A stretch of DNA of 64,000 nucleotides, taken from NCBI GenBank assembly GCA_001897745.1, contig MKUH01000023.1, positions 62,001 through 126,000 on the forward strand, written 5' to 3'. The translations under genes were made by a program, and so were the position numbers. The notes below the pieces were generated by a model, which saw nothing but the letters and a program-made list of their open reading frames with translations, did no database searches and had not been told where the DNA came from. Shown here piece after piece: positions 19,952 to 28,144 of this stretch (the first letter of the stretch is position 1; each line of letters opens with the position of its first letter). This DNA comes from Candidatus Accumulibacter sp. 66-26 (lineage in GTDB: Bacteria; Pseudomonadota; Gammaproteobacteria; Burkholderiales; Rhodocyclaceae).

Positions 19952-20814
19952 AACTCCAAGGCACCATCGTCGCCGCCCACGGGCGGCAATATCTCGTCGA
20001 ATTTGCGGACGGCGAACGCCTGCTCTGCTTTCCGCGCGGCAAGAAAAGCGACCTCGCCTGCGGCGACCGCGTCGTCGTGCTGCGCAGCGGCGACGGCCAG
20101 GGCGTCATCGACGGCATCGAAGAGCGCCAGACCCTGCTCTACCGCTCCAACGAGTACAAGCAGAAGCTGATCGCCGCCAACGTCACGCAGATCGTCGTCG
20201 TCGTCGCCACCGAGCCGTCCTTTTCCGACGAACTCGTCACGCGCTGCCTCGCCGCTGCCGAAAGCCAGGACATGCAGGCGCTGATCGTGCTCAACAAGTG
20301 CGATCTCGCCGAGCGCGTGGCGCCCGCCCTCGGCGCCCTCGCTCCCTACGCCAGGCTCGGCTACCCGGTCCTGCAGCTCTGCGCGCACGCCGGCGCGGAG
20401 GCGCTGCGCCCGCACCTGCACGGACACACCAGCGTGCTCGTCGGCCAATCGGGGATGGGCAAATCGACGCTGACCAACGCGCTGGTGCCCGACGCCAACG
20501 CGGCGACGCGCGAGATTTCGGCCGCGCTCGACTCGGGCAAGCACACCACCACGCACGCCACGCTCTACCGGCTCGACGAACGGTCGGCGCTGATCGACTC
20601 GCCGGGCCTGCAGGAGTTCGGCCTGCGCCACCTCTCGCAGCAAGGCATCGAACATGCCTTCCGCGAACTGCGCCCGCTGCTCGGCCAGTGCCGCTTCCGC
20701 AACTGCCGGCACGACCGCGAGCCCGACTGCGCCGTGCGCGCGGCCCTCCAGCGCGGCGAATTCGACGCGCGCCGCCACGCCACCTTCCGCGCCCTGTGCG
20801 CCGAAGCCGGCTGA
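19948..20814 (+). CDS. rsgA: ribosome small-subunit GTPase RsgA (TTG start)
   Basis: Circularly permuted GTPase involved in 30S subunit maturation, 288 residues. An N-terminal OB fold (GTIVAAHGRQYLVEF) is followed by G4 LNKCD, G1 GQSGMGKST, the switch HTTTH and G3 DSPG. The C-terminal zinc knuckle is C-x4-C-x-H-x5-C (CRFRNCRHDREPDC). No ATG exists between the upstream frame and the OB fold; the TTG at 19948, overlapping the dehydratase stop as TTGA, gives the family N-terminus (MKLQGTIV). This unusual start is an inference from length and coupling. A PHA-system gene follows after 26 bases. Confidence 0.94.
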   Translation: MKLQGTIVAAHGRQYLVEFADGERLLCFPRGKKSDLACGDRVVVLRSGDGQGVIDGIEERQTLLYRSNEYKQKLIAANVTQIVVVVATEPSFSDELVTRCLAAAESQDMQALIVLNKCDLAERVAPALGALAPYARLGYPVLQLCAHAGAEALRPHLHGHTSVLVGQSGMGKSTLTNALVPDANAATREISAALDSGKHTTTHATLYRLDERSALIDSPGLQEFGLRHLSQQGIEHAFRELRPLLGQCRFRNCRHDREPDCAVRAALQRGEFDARRHATFRALCAEAG

Positions 20815-20840
20815 ACCTTCAAAACTCCGGAAGAACAGAC

Positions 20841-21119
20841 ATGAGCGACATCGTCATCCGCCGCAAGCACGGCAAGACTCCGGCCGCCGCGCGCAGCGCC
20901 GCCGAGCGCATGGCCGGCGAACTCAAGCAGGAGTTCAACCTCGACTACGACTGGCAGGGCGACACCCTGCGCTTCACACGGCCGGGCGTTTCGGGCGAAC
21001 TCGCGCTCGACGGCGACGAGGTCGCCCTGCGCATCCGGCTCGGCTTCCTGCTCACCGCCGTCAAGCCGGCGATCGAGCGCGAAGTGCACAAGTTCTTCGA
21101 CGAGAACTTCGCCGCCTGA
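20841..21119 (+). CDS. polyhydroxyalkanoic acid system family protein
   Basis: Small protein of 92 residues matching the PHA-system/granule-region family: MSDIVIRRKHGKTPAAARSAAERMAGEL, then FNLDYDWQGDTLRF, GVSGELALDGDEVALRIRLGFL, ending KFFDENFA. Members are found near PHA-granule genes; their biochemical role is not defined. It directly follows rsgA and is convergent with the acyl-CoA-binding protein gene, 19 bases apart. With the phasin at 29.5-30.2 kb it suggests that the organism makes lipid granules. Confidence 0.85.
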   Translation: MSDIVIRRKHGKTPAAARSAAERMAGELKQEFNLDYDWQGDTLRFTRPGVSGELALDGDEVALRIRLGFLLTAVKPAIEREVHKFFDENFAA

Positions 21120-21138
21120 GCCTACCGGCAGGCGGCGC

Positions 21139-21399
21139 TCAGCCCGCCTGCAGCGTCTCGAACAGCGCGATGTACTGATTCATCGCCTCGTCGGCGCTCG
21201 TCCCCTTGAGGGCGGTCCAGGCGTCGAACTTGACGCGGCCGACCATGTCGGTAAAACCCGGGCGCGGCCCTTCCGCGTCGCCCGCGCTGGCCTGCTTGTA
21301 CAGCGCGTAGAGCTTGAGCAGGGTGGCGTTGTCCGGGCGTTCGGACAGCGTCTTGGATGCGGCCACGGCGGCTTCGAAACGGCTCTTGAGATCGCTCAT
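21139..21399 (-). CDS. acyl-CoA-binding protein
   Basis: Four-helix acyl-CoA-binding protein (ACBP), 86 residues, which sequesters long-chain acyl-CoA and delivers it to acyltransferases. Typical motifs are LYALYKQASAGD, GPRPGFTDMVGRVKFDAW and LKGTSADEAMNQYI. ATG 21399 has a GGAGGAGAAC ribosome site. It is divergent from the WS/DGAT gene, about 80 bases away, which makes a functional pair (substrate carrier and acyltransferase) plausible. ACBP is common in eukaryotes but patchy in bacteria. Confidence 0.95.
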   Translation of the reverse strand: MSDLKSRFEAAVAASKTLSERPDNATLLKLYALYKQASAGDAEGPRPGFTDMVGRVKFDAWTALKGTSADEAMNQYIALFETLQAG

Positions 21400-21478
21400 C
21401 TTTTGTTCTCCTCCGGTTGATTTGGATGTTATCGGGCTTGCTATTATATGGGCTCGTCATCCCCCGGAGCCATCCGCG

Positions 21479-22987
21479 ATGTGTGCCCTGAAAGCGCGCG
21501 AAAGAATCTCCAGCGTCGACACCGCCTGGCTGCGCATGGACCGGCCAAGCAATCTGATGCAGATCGTCGGCGTCATGATCTTCGACGGCCGCATGGATTA
21601 CGAACGCCTGAAACGGACCGTCGCGCACCGCATGCTGCGCTACCGCCGCTTCCGCCAGATCGCGGCGCAGAATGCCGACGGCGCCTGGTGGATCGACGAC
21701 GCCGATTTCGACATCGACGTACACCTGCGCCATTCGCTGCTGCCCGCCCCCGGCGACAAGAACGAACTGCAGAAATTCGTCGCCGAACTGGCCAGCGAAC
21801 CGCTCAACCCGGCGCATCCGCGCTGGGAATTCCACCTCGTCGAAACGATGGACGGCGACTCGGCGCTGGTCGCCCGCATCCACCACGCAATCGCCGACGG
21901 CATCGCGCTGATCGGCGTCATGGACTCGCTCACCGACACGCATGCCGACGCGCCCGAGGACGGCGGCCTGCTGCCGTGGACGGCGAGCGTCGGCAAGGCT
22001 GAGGACGAGGTCGATACGCACGCGAACGACCTCTTCTGGCGCTGGATTTACGCGCCGATGACCGACGCCACGCAGGCCTCGATCCGCCTCGGCGGCAAAC
22101 TGTGGGGCAAGTATCTCGACCTGCTGACGCACCCGACGCGGGTCTTCGACTACACGCGCATCGCCGGCGCCGTCGCCAGCGAAATCGCCAAGCTGGCGCT
22201 GATGCCCAACGATACGAAAACCCGCTTCAAGGGCATTCCGGGCATCGGCAAGCGCGTCGCCTGGTCGGAGCCGATCTCGCTACCCGAGGTCAAGGCGGTC
22301 GGCAAGGTGCTCGGCTGCTCGGTGAACGACATGCTGCTCGCCTCGGTCGCCGGCGCGCTGCGCGCCTATCTGGAGGAGAAAGGCGAGCACGTCGGCGACG
22401 CCGAGATCCGCGCGCTGGTCCCGGTGAACCTGCGCGCGCCTAGCGACTTCGAGGACCTCGGCAACCGCTTCGGCCTCGTCGCCCTCGAACTGCCGGTCGG
22501 CATCGACAACCCGCTGACCCGCCTCTACGTCACGCGCGCGCGCATGGAGGCGCTGAAGGACTCCTACCAGGCGATGCTCACCTTCAGCATCCTCGGCGCC
22601 GTCGGCATGGCACCCAAATTCGTACAGGAGCAGGTGCTCGACCTGCTCGCCGGCAAGGCCACGGCGGTCATGACCAACGTTCCCGGCCCGCAGCAGACGC
22701 GCTACCTCGCCGGCACGCGCCTCAAGCAGCAGATGTTCTGGGTGCCGCAGTCGGGAAACATCGGCATGGGCGTCTCCATCCTGTCCTACGACAACAAGGT
22801 GCAGTTCGGCCTGATCACCGACAAGGGCCTGGTCGACGACCCGCAGCGCATCGTCGAACGCTTCACCGGCGAATTCGAGAAGCTGCTCTGGCTGGTTCTC
22901 ATGGAGCCCTGGGAAATCCTCGACGATCCCGAGGCGGTGGAAGCGGCGCTGGCCGACGCCCGCGCGCAGCGTCCGGCACGCGCGTGA
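21479..22987 (+). CDS. wax ester synthase/diacylglycerol acyltransferase (WS/DGAT)
   Basis: Bifunctional acyl-CoA:alcohol/diacylglycerol acyltransferase, 502 residues, forming wax esters or triacylglycerol at the membrane. The catalytic motif HHAIADG (135-141) matches HHxxxDG. Family markers include the N-terminal DTAWLRMDRPSNLMQIVGVMIF, the PLNPAHPRWEF block, VNDMLLASVAGALRAYL, and the C-terminal NVPGPQQTRYLAG plus GNIGMGVSILSYD. The ATG at 21479 fits the family start; a GGAG site lies 11 bases upstream. It overlaps the next gene by the GTGA arrangement. Placed with the acyl-CoA-binding protein and, 7 kb on, a fatty acyl-CoA reductase, it completes a possible wax-ester route. Confidence 0.94.
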   Translation: MCALKARERISSVDTAWLRMDRPSNLMQIVGVMIFDGRMDYERLKRTVAHRMLRYRRFRQIAAQNADGAWWIDDADFDIDVHLRHSLLPAPGDKNELQKFVAELASEPLNPAHPRWEFHLVETMDGDSALVARIHHAIADGIALIGVMDSLTDTHADAPEDGGLLPWTASVGKAEDEVDTHANDLFWRWIYAPMTDATQASIRLGGKLWGKYLDLLTHPTRVFDYTRIAGAVASEIAKLALMPNDTKTRFKGIPGIGKRVAWSEPISLPEVKAVGKVLGCSVNDMLLASVAGALRAYLEEKGEHVGDAEIRALVPVNLRAPSDFEDLGNRFGLVALELPVGIDNPLTRLYVTRARMEALKDSYQAMLTFSILGAVGMAPKFVQEQVLDLLAGKATAVMTNVPGPQQTRYLAGTRLKQQMFWVPQSGNIGMGVSILSYDNKVQFGLITDKGLVDDPQRIVERFTGEFEKLLWLVLMEPWEILDDPEAVEAALADARAQRPARA

Positions 22988-23439
22988 AACGCCTGCTCAT
23001 CGTCTATCACACGCAGAGCGGCAGGACGCAGCGGCTGGCCGAAGCGGCGCTGGCCGGCGCGCGCGAAATCGACGACGTGAGCAGCGTCCTGCGGCGCGCC
23101 TTCGACACCACGCTCGACGACCTACTCGGCGCCGATGCGCTGCTGCTCGGCACGCCGGAGAACTTCGGCACGATGTCGGGCGCGCTCAAGGACCTTTTCG
23201 ACCGTACCTACGAGCCGGCCGCCGGACGAATGGAAGGGCGCCCGTACGCCGTTTTCGTCTCCGCCGGCAACGACGGACGCGGCGCACAGGCGCAGATCGA
23301 GCGCATCGCCACCGGCTACGGCTGGAAAGCCGTGGCCCCCGCGCACATCGCGCGCGGCGAAGTCCAGGCAGGCGATCTCGACGCCTGCCGCGAACTCGGC
23401 GCCACGCTGGCCGCCGGCCTCTCGATCGGGGCTTTTTGA
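22984..23439 (+). CDS. flavodoxin-family protein (GTG start)
   Basis: Flavodoxin-like FMN-binding protein, 151 residues. The phosphate loop is TQSGRTQRLAEA near the N-terminus and the second flavin loop is GTPENFGTMSGALKDLFDR, as in NAD(P)H-dependent reductases of this fold. The GTG start overlaps the TGA of the WS/DGAT gene (GTGA), so the two are coupled. The redox partner is unknown; I find no direct reason why it should serve wax synthesis beyond the coupling. Confidence 0.85.
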   Translation: MKRLLIVYHTQSGRTQRLAEAALAGAREIDDVSSVLRRAFDTTLDDLLGADALLLGTPENFGTMSGALKDLFDRTYEPAAGRMEGRPYAVFVSAGNDGRGAQAQIERIATGYGWKAVAPAHIARGEVQAGDLDACRELGATLAAGLSIGAF

Positions 23440-23815
23440 CCCAAGCTCTGTTGACCTGCATTTCATGGGCGCGACGGTCCCTGAACGGGATGCACGCAAG
23501 GCGCGGCGACGCCGCCTAGCCGCCTAGCCGCCTGACTGACTGACTGACTGGCACCAGGCTAGCCGACGCAAGGCGGCGATGCGCCCGCTCAGCAACCGTC
23601 CCGGAAGATTGTGGCGGGTGGCCGTGCCTGCGTCGTTGCGCCCCTTGCCCGCCCCCCGTTCGGGCGGCGGCGCGCGCCTAGCAGTTGCCATCCCTTCGCC
23701 ACAACGCTCCCACGAAATGCAGGTCAGCACACCCGAACTCTGATCCGCATCATGTCGCCCGCGCGCCGGACGGCCTAGAATCGCCTCTCGTCCCACCGCC
23801 TCTCGGAAAACCGGA
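23440..23815. other. intergenic region with short tandem repeats
   Basis: The 376 bases between the flavodoxin gene and the flavoprotein at 23816 contain no convincing gene. They hold a cluster of simple tandem repeats (23511-23549). The right part should hold the promoter of the next gene. Confidence 0.6.
23511..23549. repeat. GCCGCCTA and GACT tandem repeats
   Basis: Nearly three copies of GCCGCCTA (23511-23533) run straight into four perfect copies of GACT (23534-23549). Such microsatellites are unusual in bacterial DNA of this kind and could vary in copy number by slippage. Confidence 0.75.
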
Positions 23816-25126
23816 ATGCTCTCGAACCGCCGCAACTTCCTCGCCGCCGGCGCCGCGCTCGGCGGCGCCCTGCTCGCCCCGGCCATCGCGCGCGGCGGCG
23901 AACTTCTGCCCGCCACGAAAAACCGCCGCGTCGTCATCGTCGGCGGCGGCTGGGGCGGCCTCTCCGCCGCCCGCCGCCTGCGCGAGATCGCCCCGCAGTT
24001 CGCGCCCGATCTCGAAGTCGTCGTGATCGAGAAGAACGCCGCCTTCTGGTCGCATCCGCAAAGCAACAGGTGGCTGGTCGGCCTCGACGACGGGAAGTCG
24101 CTGACGCACGACCTGCGTGCCGCAGCCGACGCCTTCGGCTACACGCTGATCCGCGCCGAGGTCACGGCCATCGAACGCGACGCGCGGCGCGTCGTCACCG
24201 CGCAGGGCAGCCTCGCCTACGACTGGCTGATCCTCGCCGCCGGCCTGCGCTACGACTACGCACCGTGGTTCGGCGACGACCGGCGCGCCGCCGAGCACGC
24301 GCGCCTGAACTACCCCGCCGCCTTCATCGGTGCCGAGGAAACGCTGACGCTCAGGAAAAAGCTGCAGTCCTTCGCCGGCGGCGACCTCGTGATGACCGTG
24401 CCGCCGATGCCCTACCGCTGCCCGCCGGCGCCCTACGAGCGCGCATGCATGATCGGCTGGTGGCTGAAGACGCGGAAGATCAAGGGCAAGCTGATCGTGC
24501 TCGACCCCAACCCGATCGCGCTCGGCTTCGACCGCGTCTTCCGCCAGCACTACGCCGACCAGATCGTCTACGTGCCGCAGGCGACGGTGAAGGCGGTCGA
24601 TCCCTTCGCCAAACGGGTGAGTACGGAATTCGACACCTTCGACTTCGACGACGCGATCCTGATGGCGCCACAGCAGGCCGGCGACCTCGCCTGGCAGGCC
24701 GGACTGATCGGGCGCACGGCGGACGGACGGCCGAACGGCTGGGCCGCGCAGGACCCGGTGCGCCTGCACGCGCAGGCCGACGAGCGCATCTATCTGGTCG
24801 GCGATCTGATCGACAAGGCCTCGCTGCTCTTCGGCTACTACCCGAAGAGCGGGCACCTCGCCAACCGCCTCGGCCACATCGCGGCGCGAGAAATCGCCGC
24901 CCGCGCGGCCGGCAAGGAAGCGGAAACGCAGCTGCCCGACAGCGTCTGCTACGTGTACGCCAACGTCGAACCGATGGAAATGATCCGCATCGACGCCGCC
25001 TACCGGCTGCGCGGCGACGGCGTGATCACGCAGACGCTGAAGCAGAATTTCGACCCCAACCCGCGCGGCGAGGACGCGCTGTGGGCCGAAGCGATGTACG
25101 CGGAATTTCTCGCCTTCAAGCGCTGA
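23816..25126 (+). CDS. Tat-exported flavocytochrome c sulfide dehydrogenase-like flavoprotein
   Basis: FAD-dependent pyridine nucleotide-disulphide oxidoreductase related to the FccB flavoprotein of flavocytochrome c and to sulfide:quinone reductase, 436 residues. A twin-arginine signal NRRNFLAAGAALGGALL opens the protein, so it is periplasmic. FAD binding is by VVIVGGGWGGLSAA, and the C-terminal FAD site is YLVGDLID...YYPKSGHLANR. The first redox cysteine region is present as YRCPPAPYERAC. The second, found in FccB as GWC-P, reads GWAAQD here, so the active-site disulfide cannot form in the usual way. No cytochrome subunit gene (fccA) is adjacent. The substrate could therefore be something other than sulfide. 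It is convergent with the DUF411 gene. Confidence 0.8.
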   Translation: MLSNRRNFLAAGAALGGALLAPAIARGGELLPATKNRRVVIVGGGWGGLSAARRLREIAPQFAPDLEVVVIEKNAAFWSHPQSNRWLVGLDDGKSLTHDLRAAADAFGYTLIRAEVTAIERDARRVVTAQGSLAYDWLILAAGLRYDYAPWFGDDRRAAEHARLNYPAAFIGAEETLTLRKKLQSFAGGDLVMTVPPMPYRCPPAPYERACMIGWWLKTRKIKGKLIVLDPNPIALGFDRVFRQHYADQIVYVPQATVKAVDPFAKRVSTEFDTFDFDDAILMAPQQAGDLAWQAGLIGRTADGRPNGWAAQDPVRLHAQADERIYLVGDLIDKASLLFGYYPKSGHLANRLGHIAAREIAARAAGKEAETQLPDSVCYVYANVEPMEMIRIDAAYRLRGDGVITQTLKQNFDPNPRGEDALWAEAMYAEFLAFKR

Positions 25127-25193
25127 ACGGCAAACCGCCCGGGGCGGCAGGCACGCGCCGCGGCTGGCGCCGCGCCGCCGCACGTGCGAAGGC

Positions 25194-25742
25194 TCAGTGG
25201 CGGGCGAAGACGCTGCTCTGCCCCTTCGGATCGACCAGCATCGTGTTGAACATTTCGCGCCGCACCTCGCGCTGGCCGGTCGTCGAATCGAGGATGGTGC
25301 ATGCCGTGTCGCACACCGGGTTCTGGTTCTCGCGCCCCGGCGCGCCGGCCGGCAGGCCCGGCACGGCGATGCCGCGCGCCTTCGGCTTCTCGATCAGCAG
25401 CTGCTTGACGTCCTCGGCCGGCACATGGCCCTCGACGAAATAGCCGGCGACCGTCGCCGTGTGCACCGACTCGACGTCGACCGGCACCTTGAGCCGCTTC
25501 TTGAGCGCCTCCATGTCGGCGGTTTCGCGCAGCGTGACCTTGAAGCCGGCCTCGCGCAGATGCTCGGCCCAGTCGATGCAGGCCAGACACACCGGGGGAT
25601 GGAACAGCTCGACGGGCGGCAACGCCCCTTTTGCGGGCTTTCCCGCTTTTTCCGCCGGGCTGCCGGCGGCCTGCGCCGCGGGCGCCAGGAGCAGCGCGAT
25701 CAACCCGGTGGCGGACAGGAAGTTTTTCAACAGCGAATGCAT
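25194..25742 (-). CDS. secreted DUF411-family protein
   Basis: Periplasmic DUF411 protein of 182 residues; this family is linked to metal (copper) handling. Residues about 1-30 form a signal peptide (FLSATGLIALLLAPAAQAAG). The core shows PPVCLACIDWAEHLREAGFKV, then SVHTATVAGYFVEGHVPAEDV and GIAVPGLPAGAPG. Two differences from the usual form stand out: the cysteine of the SCHTA motif is valine (SVHTA), and GMPxGSPGME is replaced by GLPAGAPGRENQNPVCD, followed by an extra segment with CDTAC. The cysteine set is thus rearranged. I start at ATG 25742 because the signal peptide begins there; the frame extends further but overlaps the ankyrin gene. Confidence 0.78.
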   Translation of the reverse strand: MHSLLKNFLSATGLIALLLAPAAQAAGSPAEKAGKPAKGALPPVELFHPPVCLACIDWAEHLREAGFKVTLRETADMEALKKRLKVPVDVESVHTATVAGYFVEGHVPAEDVKQLLIEKPKARGIAVPGLPAGAPGRENQNPVCDTACTILDSTTGQREVRREMFNTMLVDPKGQSSVFARH

Positions 25743-25941
25743 CGAACACCTCGAAGACGGAAACACGGACTCAGCCCGGAGTTTAGCCGGCGTCGCCCAG
25801 GTTGCGGGGGAGTATGCGCAAGCATGCTGCCCGGGGCGGCGGCTGTCCTTAATCTCGGACAAAGTTTCGGAAGATCGGGCCGCCGCCGGCCGCCTATCTG
25901 GCGCCGGAACGACGCAACAGCGAAGAGGCCGGGAAGGCGCG

Positions 25942-26451
25942 CTAGCTTTTTTTCGCCGATTTCTTCTGCGCTTCCATTTCGCGCGCGGCACGGATCACGT
26001 CGGCTTCGAGCACGCCGGTGTCGGTGCCGAAGCAGCGGACGATCTCGATTTCCTCGATATGCGGCAAATCGCCTTCGGCCCATCCGCCGGGGGGCGTGCC
26101 TGCGCGTTGCAGGGCGCGGATTTCCGCCTCGCCGAGCCCGACCTGCATGCCCGGCGGGATCTCGACGCCGAGTTCGACGAGCAGGCGAACGATCTCCGTG
26201 CGCCCGCCGCGCAGCGCCATCGAGAGGGGCGAAACCGGCTCCCGGTTGTCCGGCAGGTTCACCTTGGCGCCGCGTTTGACGAGCTCCCTGACGATGTCGG
26301 CGTAACCCATGAAGCAGGCGACACCGAGCGGCAGCCCGGGAACGCCGAGGCCGTCGTCCAGTTCGACCGGCGCGCCGGCGTCCAGCGCGGCGACGACGAC
26401 GGACAGCTGTCCGCTACGCACCGCCTTGACGAGATCGATCGGGGAACTCAC
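25942..26451 (-). CDS. ankyrin-repeat protein
   Basis: Small cytosolic ankyrin-repeat protein, 169 residues. About three repeats are seen: DLVKAVRSGQLSVVVAALDAG, PLGVACFMGYADIVRELVKRGAKVN, and PLSMALRGGRTEIVRLLVELGVEI. The C-terminal part (IEEIEIVRCFGTDTGVLEADV and a lysine-rich tail) has no domain I recognise. Ankyrin repeats mediate protein contacts; no partner is suggested by the neighbours, a DUF411 gene downstream and a TPR gene upstream. Confidence 0.85.
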   Translation of the reverse strand: MSSPIDLVKAVRSGQLSVVVAALDAGAPVELDDGLGVPGLPLGVACFMGYADIVRELVKRGAKVNLPDNREPVSPLSMALRGGRTEIVRLLVELGVEIPPGMQVGLGEAEIRALQRAGTPPGGWAEGDLPHIEEIEIVRCFGTDTGVLEADVIRAAREMEAQKKSAKKS

Positions 26452-26568
26452 GGAAGCACTCCGGAAGGGTTACGGAACGATTTAGACGCAATCTGAGTGA
26501 ATTCAGTATCCAAGCGCGCCCCTGTCCGGTCAAGCCCCGCCGCGCGAGGCATGTCGGCAGGAGGCGGC

Positions 26569-26606
26569 GGCGGAAGCGGCCGCTCAGGGCGGAAGCGGCC
26601 GCTCAG
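26569..26606. repeat. perfect 19-bp tandem duplication at the end of the TPR gene
   Basis: GGCGGAAGCGGCCGCTCAG occurs twice without a break (26569-26587 and 26588-26606). The second copy contains the stop codon of the adjacent TPR-type gene (26603-26605); the first repeats the same codon context just downstream of it. It looks like a recent slippage duplication. Confidence 0.9.
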
Positions 26607-27376
26607 TCGTCCGCCTCGGCCTTCGCCAGTTCGACGTCGAGGCGCTCCATGGCATCGGCCGGCGCGCACGTGGCGGCTTCCCGGTACAGGCGCTCGGCGT
26701 CCTTCATTTTTGCGCGTCCGAACATCATGACCAGCGCGTTGGCGTATTCGACGCGGGCGATCGCCGACTCCGGATTCAGCTTCAGCGCCGTCTCGAAGTG
26801 CTCGACGCCGCTCTCCTTTTTCGCGCCGTAGGTCAGCCCGCCGACCAGCGCGCCGACCTTGTCGATCACCTCGGCATGGTAGGTGCCGAGCGCGATGTGC
26901 GCGTCGGCGTGTGCCGGATCGAGCTCCAGCGCGCGCGTCAGGCTGTGCTTGATCTTGCCGCCCAATCCCTGCGCCAGCGCCTTGGCCACCGAAATACCCT
27001 GGCTGTAGCGGCCAAGCGCATAGGCGTGCAGATACCACGCGTTGGCGCAGTCCGGCGCCTTTTTCTGCTGCTCCTCGCAGCGCTGGGCGACCTCGAGCAG
27101 GAGGGCGAGCTTACGCTCGTCGTCGCTTTCCAGGTAATTGGCGTAGATCGCGGCGGCCTTGTTCGCCACCGCATAGCCGGCGAGACCGCAGGCCAGCCCC
27201 TGCTCGACGGCCTTGCCGAACTCGCCGGCGTGATAGCTGCGCCAGGCGTCGAGCACGGCGGCATCGTCCGGCAGCGGTGCGCAATCGCCGCGGTGCAGGC
27301 GCATCCAGTTCTTCTTGAGGGCGGCGGCGGTGTAGACGTACGCCTTGTCGGGATACGGAAACTTCTTCCAGGCCAT
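26603..27376 (-). CDS. tetratricopeptide-like protein
   Basis: Cytosolic alpha-helical repeat protein, 257 residues. TPR-like units are seen in DCANAWYLHAYALGRYSQ, ALELDPAHADAHIALGTYHAEV and HFETALKLNPESAIARVEYANALVM, each with the A/L/Y spacing and the LxP turn. The N-terminus (MAWKKFPYPDKAYVYTAAALKKNW) is conserved-looking but unknown to me. A GGAGGAG site precedes ATG. It lies 39 bases downstream of the TetR-type regulator gene, so it is likely co-transcribed with it. The function is unknown; it may be a scaffold for the lipid-storage proteins encoded nearby, but only position suggests that. Confidence 0.75.
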   Translation of the reverse strand: MAWKKFPYPDKAYVYTAAALKKNWMRLHRGDCAPLPDDAAVLDAWRSYHAGEFGKAVEQGLACGLAGYAVANKAAAIYANYLESDDERKLALLLEVAQRCEEQQKKAPDCANAWYLHAYALGRYSQGISVAKALAQGLGGKIKHSLTRALELDPAHADAHIALGTYHAEVIDKVGALVGGLTYGAKKESGVEHFETALKLNPESAIARVEYANALVMMFGRAKMKDAERLYREAATCAPADAMERLDVELAKAEADD

Positions 27377-27415
27377 TTTCTCCTCCGGTTTGCTGTGCTG
27401 TCGTTATGGATGAAG

Positions 27416-28069
27416 CTACTGCTTGAGATATTCGCCCGAGAGCCGTTCGAGCAGCAGGCGCGACTCGCCGAGCAGGAAGGGAGCGACGAGCGCCATGACC
27501 TGATGGACGCCGCGCCCGATGCGCTCGCCCTCGAAGCCGCCGCGCGGGTCGCGCGCGTATTCGAAGGACAGCCAATAGGTGGCGATCACCGCCATGTTGG
27601 TGGACAGCGCCTGCAGTTCGCCGGCCGTCGCGCGCATCGCGCCGGCGGCGACCAGTCCTTCGCAGAGCAGCGTCGCGGTCCGCACCTTGTGCGCGAGGAT
27701 TTGCTTGAAGTGGATTTCCAGCGTGCGGTTGCGCGTCAGCAGATCGTTCAGGTCGCGGTAGAGGAAGCGGTACTTCCAGATGTGCTCGAACAAGAGGTGC
27801 AGGAAGAGCCAGACGTCTTCCACCTCGGCCGCGCGGCGGGTCGGCGCGGCCAGCGTCGCCTCGATCTCGCGCTCGAAGTCGGCGAAGATCGCCTCGACGA
27901 TCTCGTCCTTGTTGTGGAAGTGGTAGTAGAGGTTGCCGGGGCTGATCCCGAGCTCGTCGGCGATCACCGTGGTGGTCACGTTCGGCTCGCCGAAATCGTT
28001 GAACAGGCGCAGGCTCGTTTCGAGGATCAGTTCGCGCGTCCGCCGCTTCGGTTTTCGTTCCATGCGCAT
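27416..28069 (-). CDS. TetR/AcrR-family transcriptional regulator
   Basis: One-component repressor, 217 residues. The N-terminal helix-turn-helix reads RELILETSLRLFNDFGEPNVTTTVIADELGIS then GNLYYHFHNKDEIVEAIF, the classical TetR pattern. The C-terminal ligand domain has LFEHIWKYRFLYRDLNDLL, as in regulators of fatty-acid metabolism genes. Two in-frame starts exist (codons 1 and 3). Its position between the TPR gene and patatin, inside the lipid region, suggests control of those genes by an acyl compound, which is inference. I did not find a clear palindromic operator. Confidence 0.92.
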   Translation of the reverse strand: MRMERKPKRRTRELILETSLRLFNDFGEPNVTTTVIADELGISPGNLYYHFHNKDEIVEAIFADFEREIEATLAAPTRRAAEVEDVWLFLHLLFEHIWKYRFLYRDLNDLLTRNRTLEIHFKQILAHKVRTATLLCEGLVAAGAMRATAGELQALSTNMAVIATYWLSFEYARDPRGGFEGERIGRGVHQVMALVAPFLLGESRLLLERLSGEYLKQ

Positions 28070-28144
28070 CCCCGCCGCCCGGCCGTTCTGATTGTCCTGG
28101 TCGCGAGCATAGCACCGCCCTCCGCCGCAGGGAATGCCGCCGGT

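Noticed and set aside
23440-23815. Small genes in the gap before the flavoprotein
   Set aside because: Frames here overlap the repeats and carry no recognisable start or domain.
23816-25126. Complete sulfide-oxidising flavocytochrome c
   Set aside because: No cytochrome subunit gene adjoins and the second redox cysteine is missing, so I call it only FccB-like.
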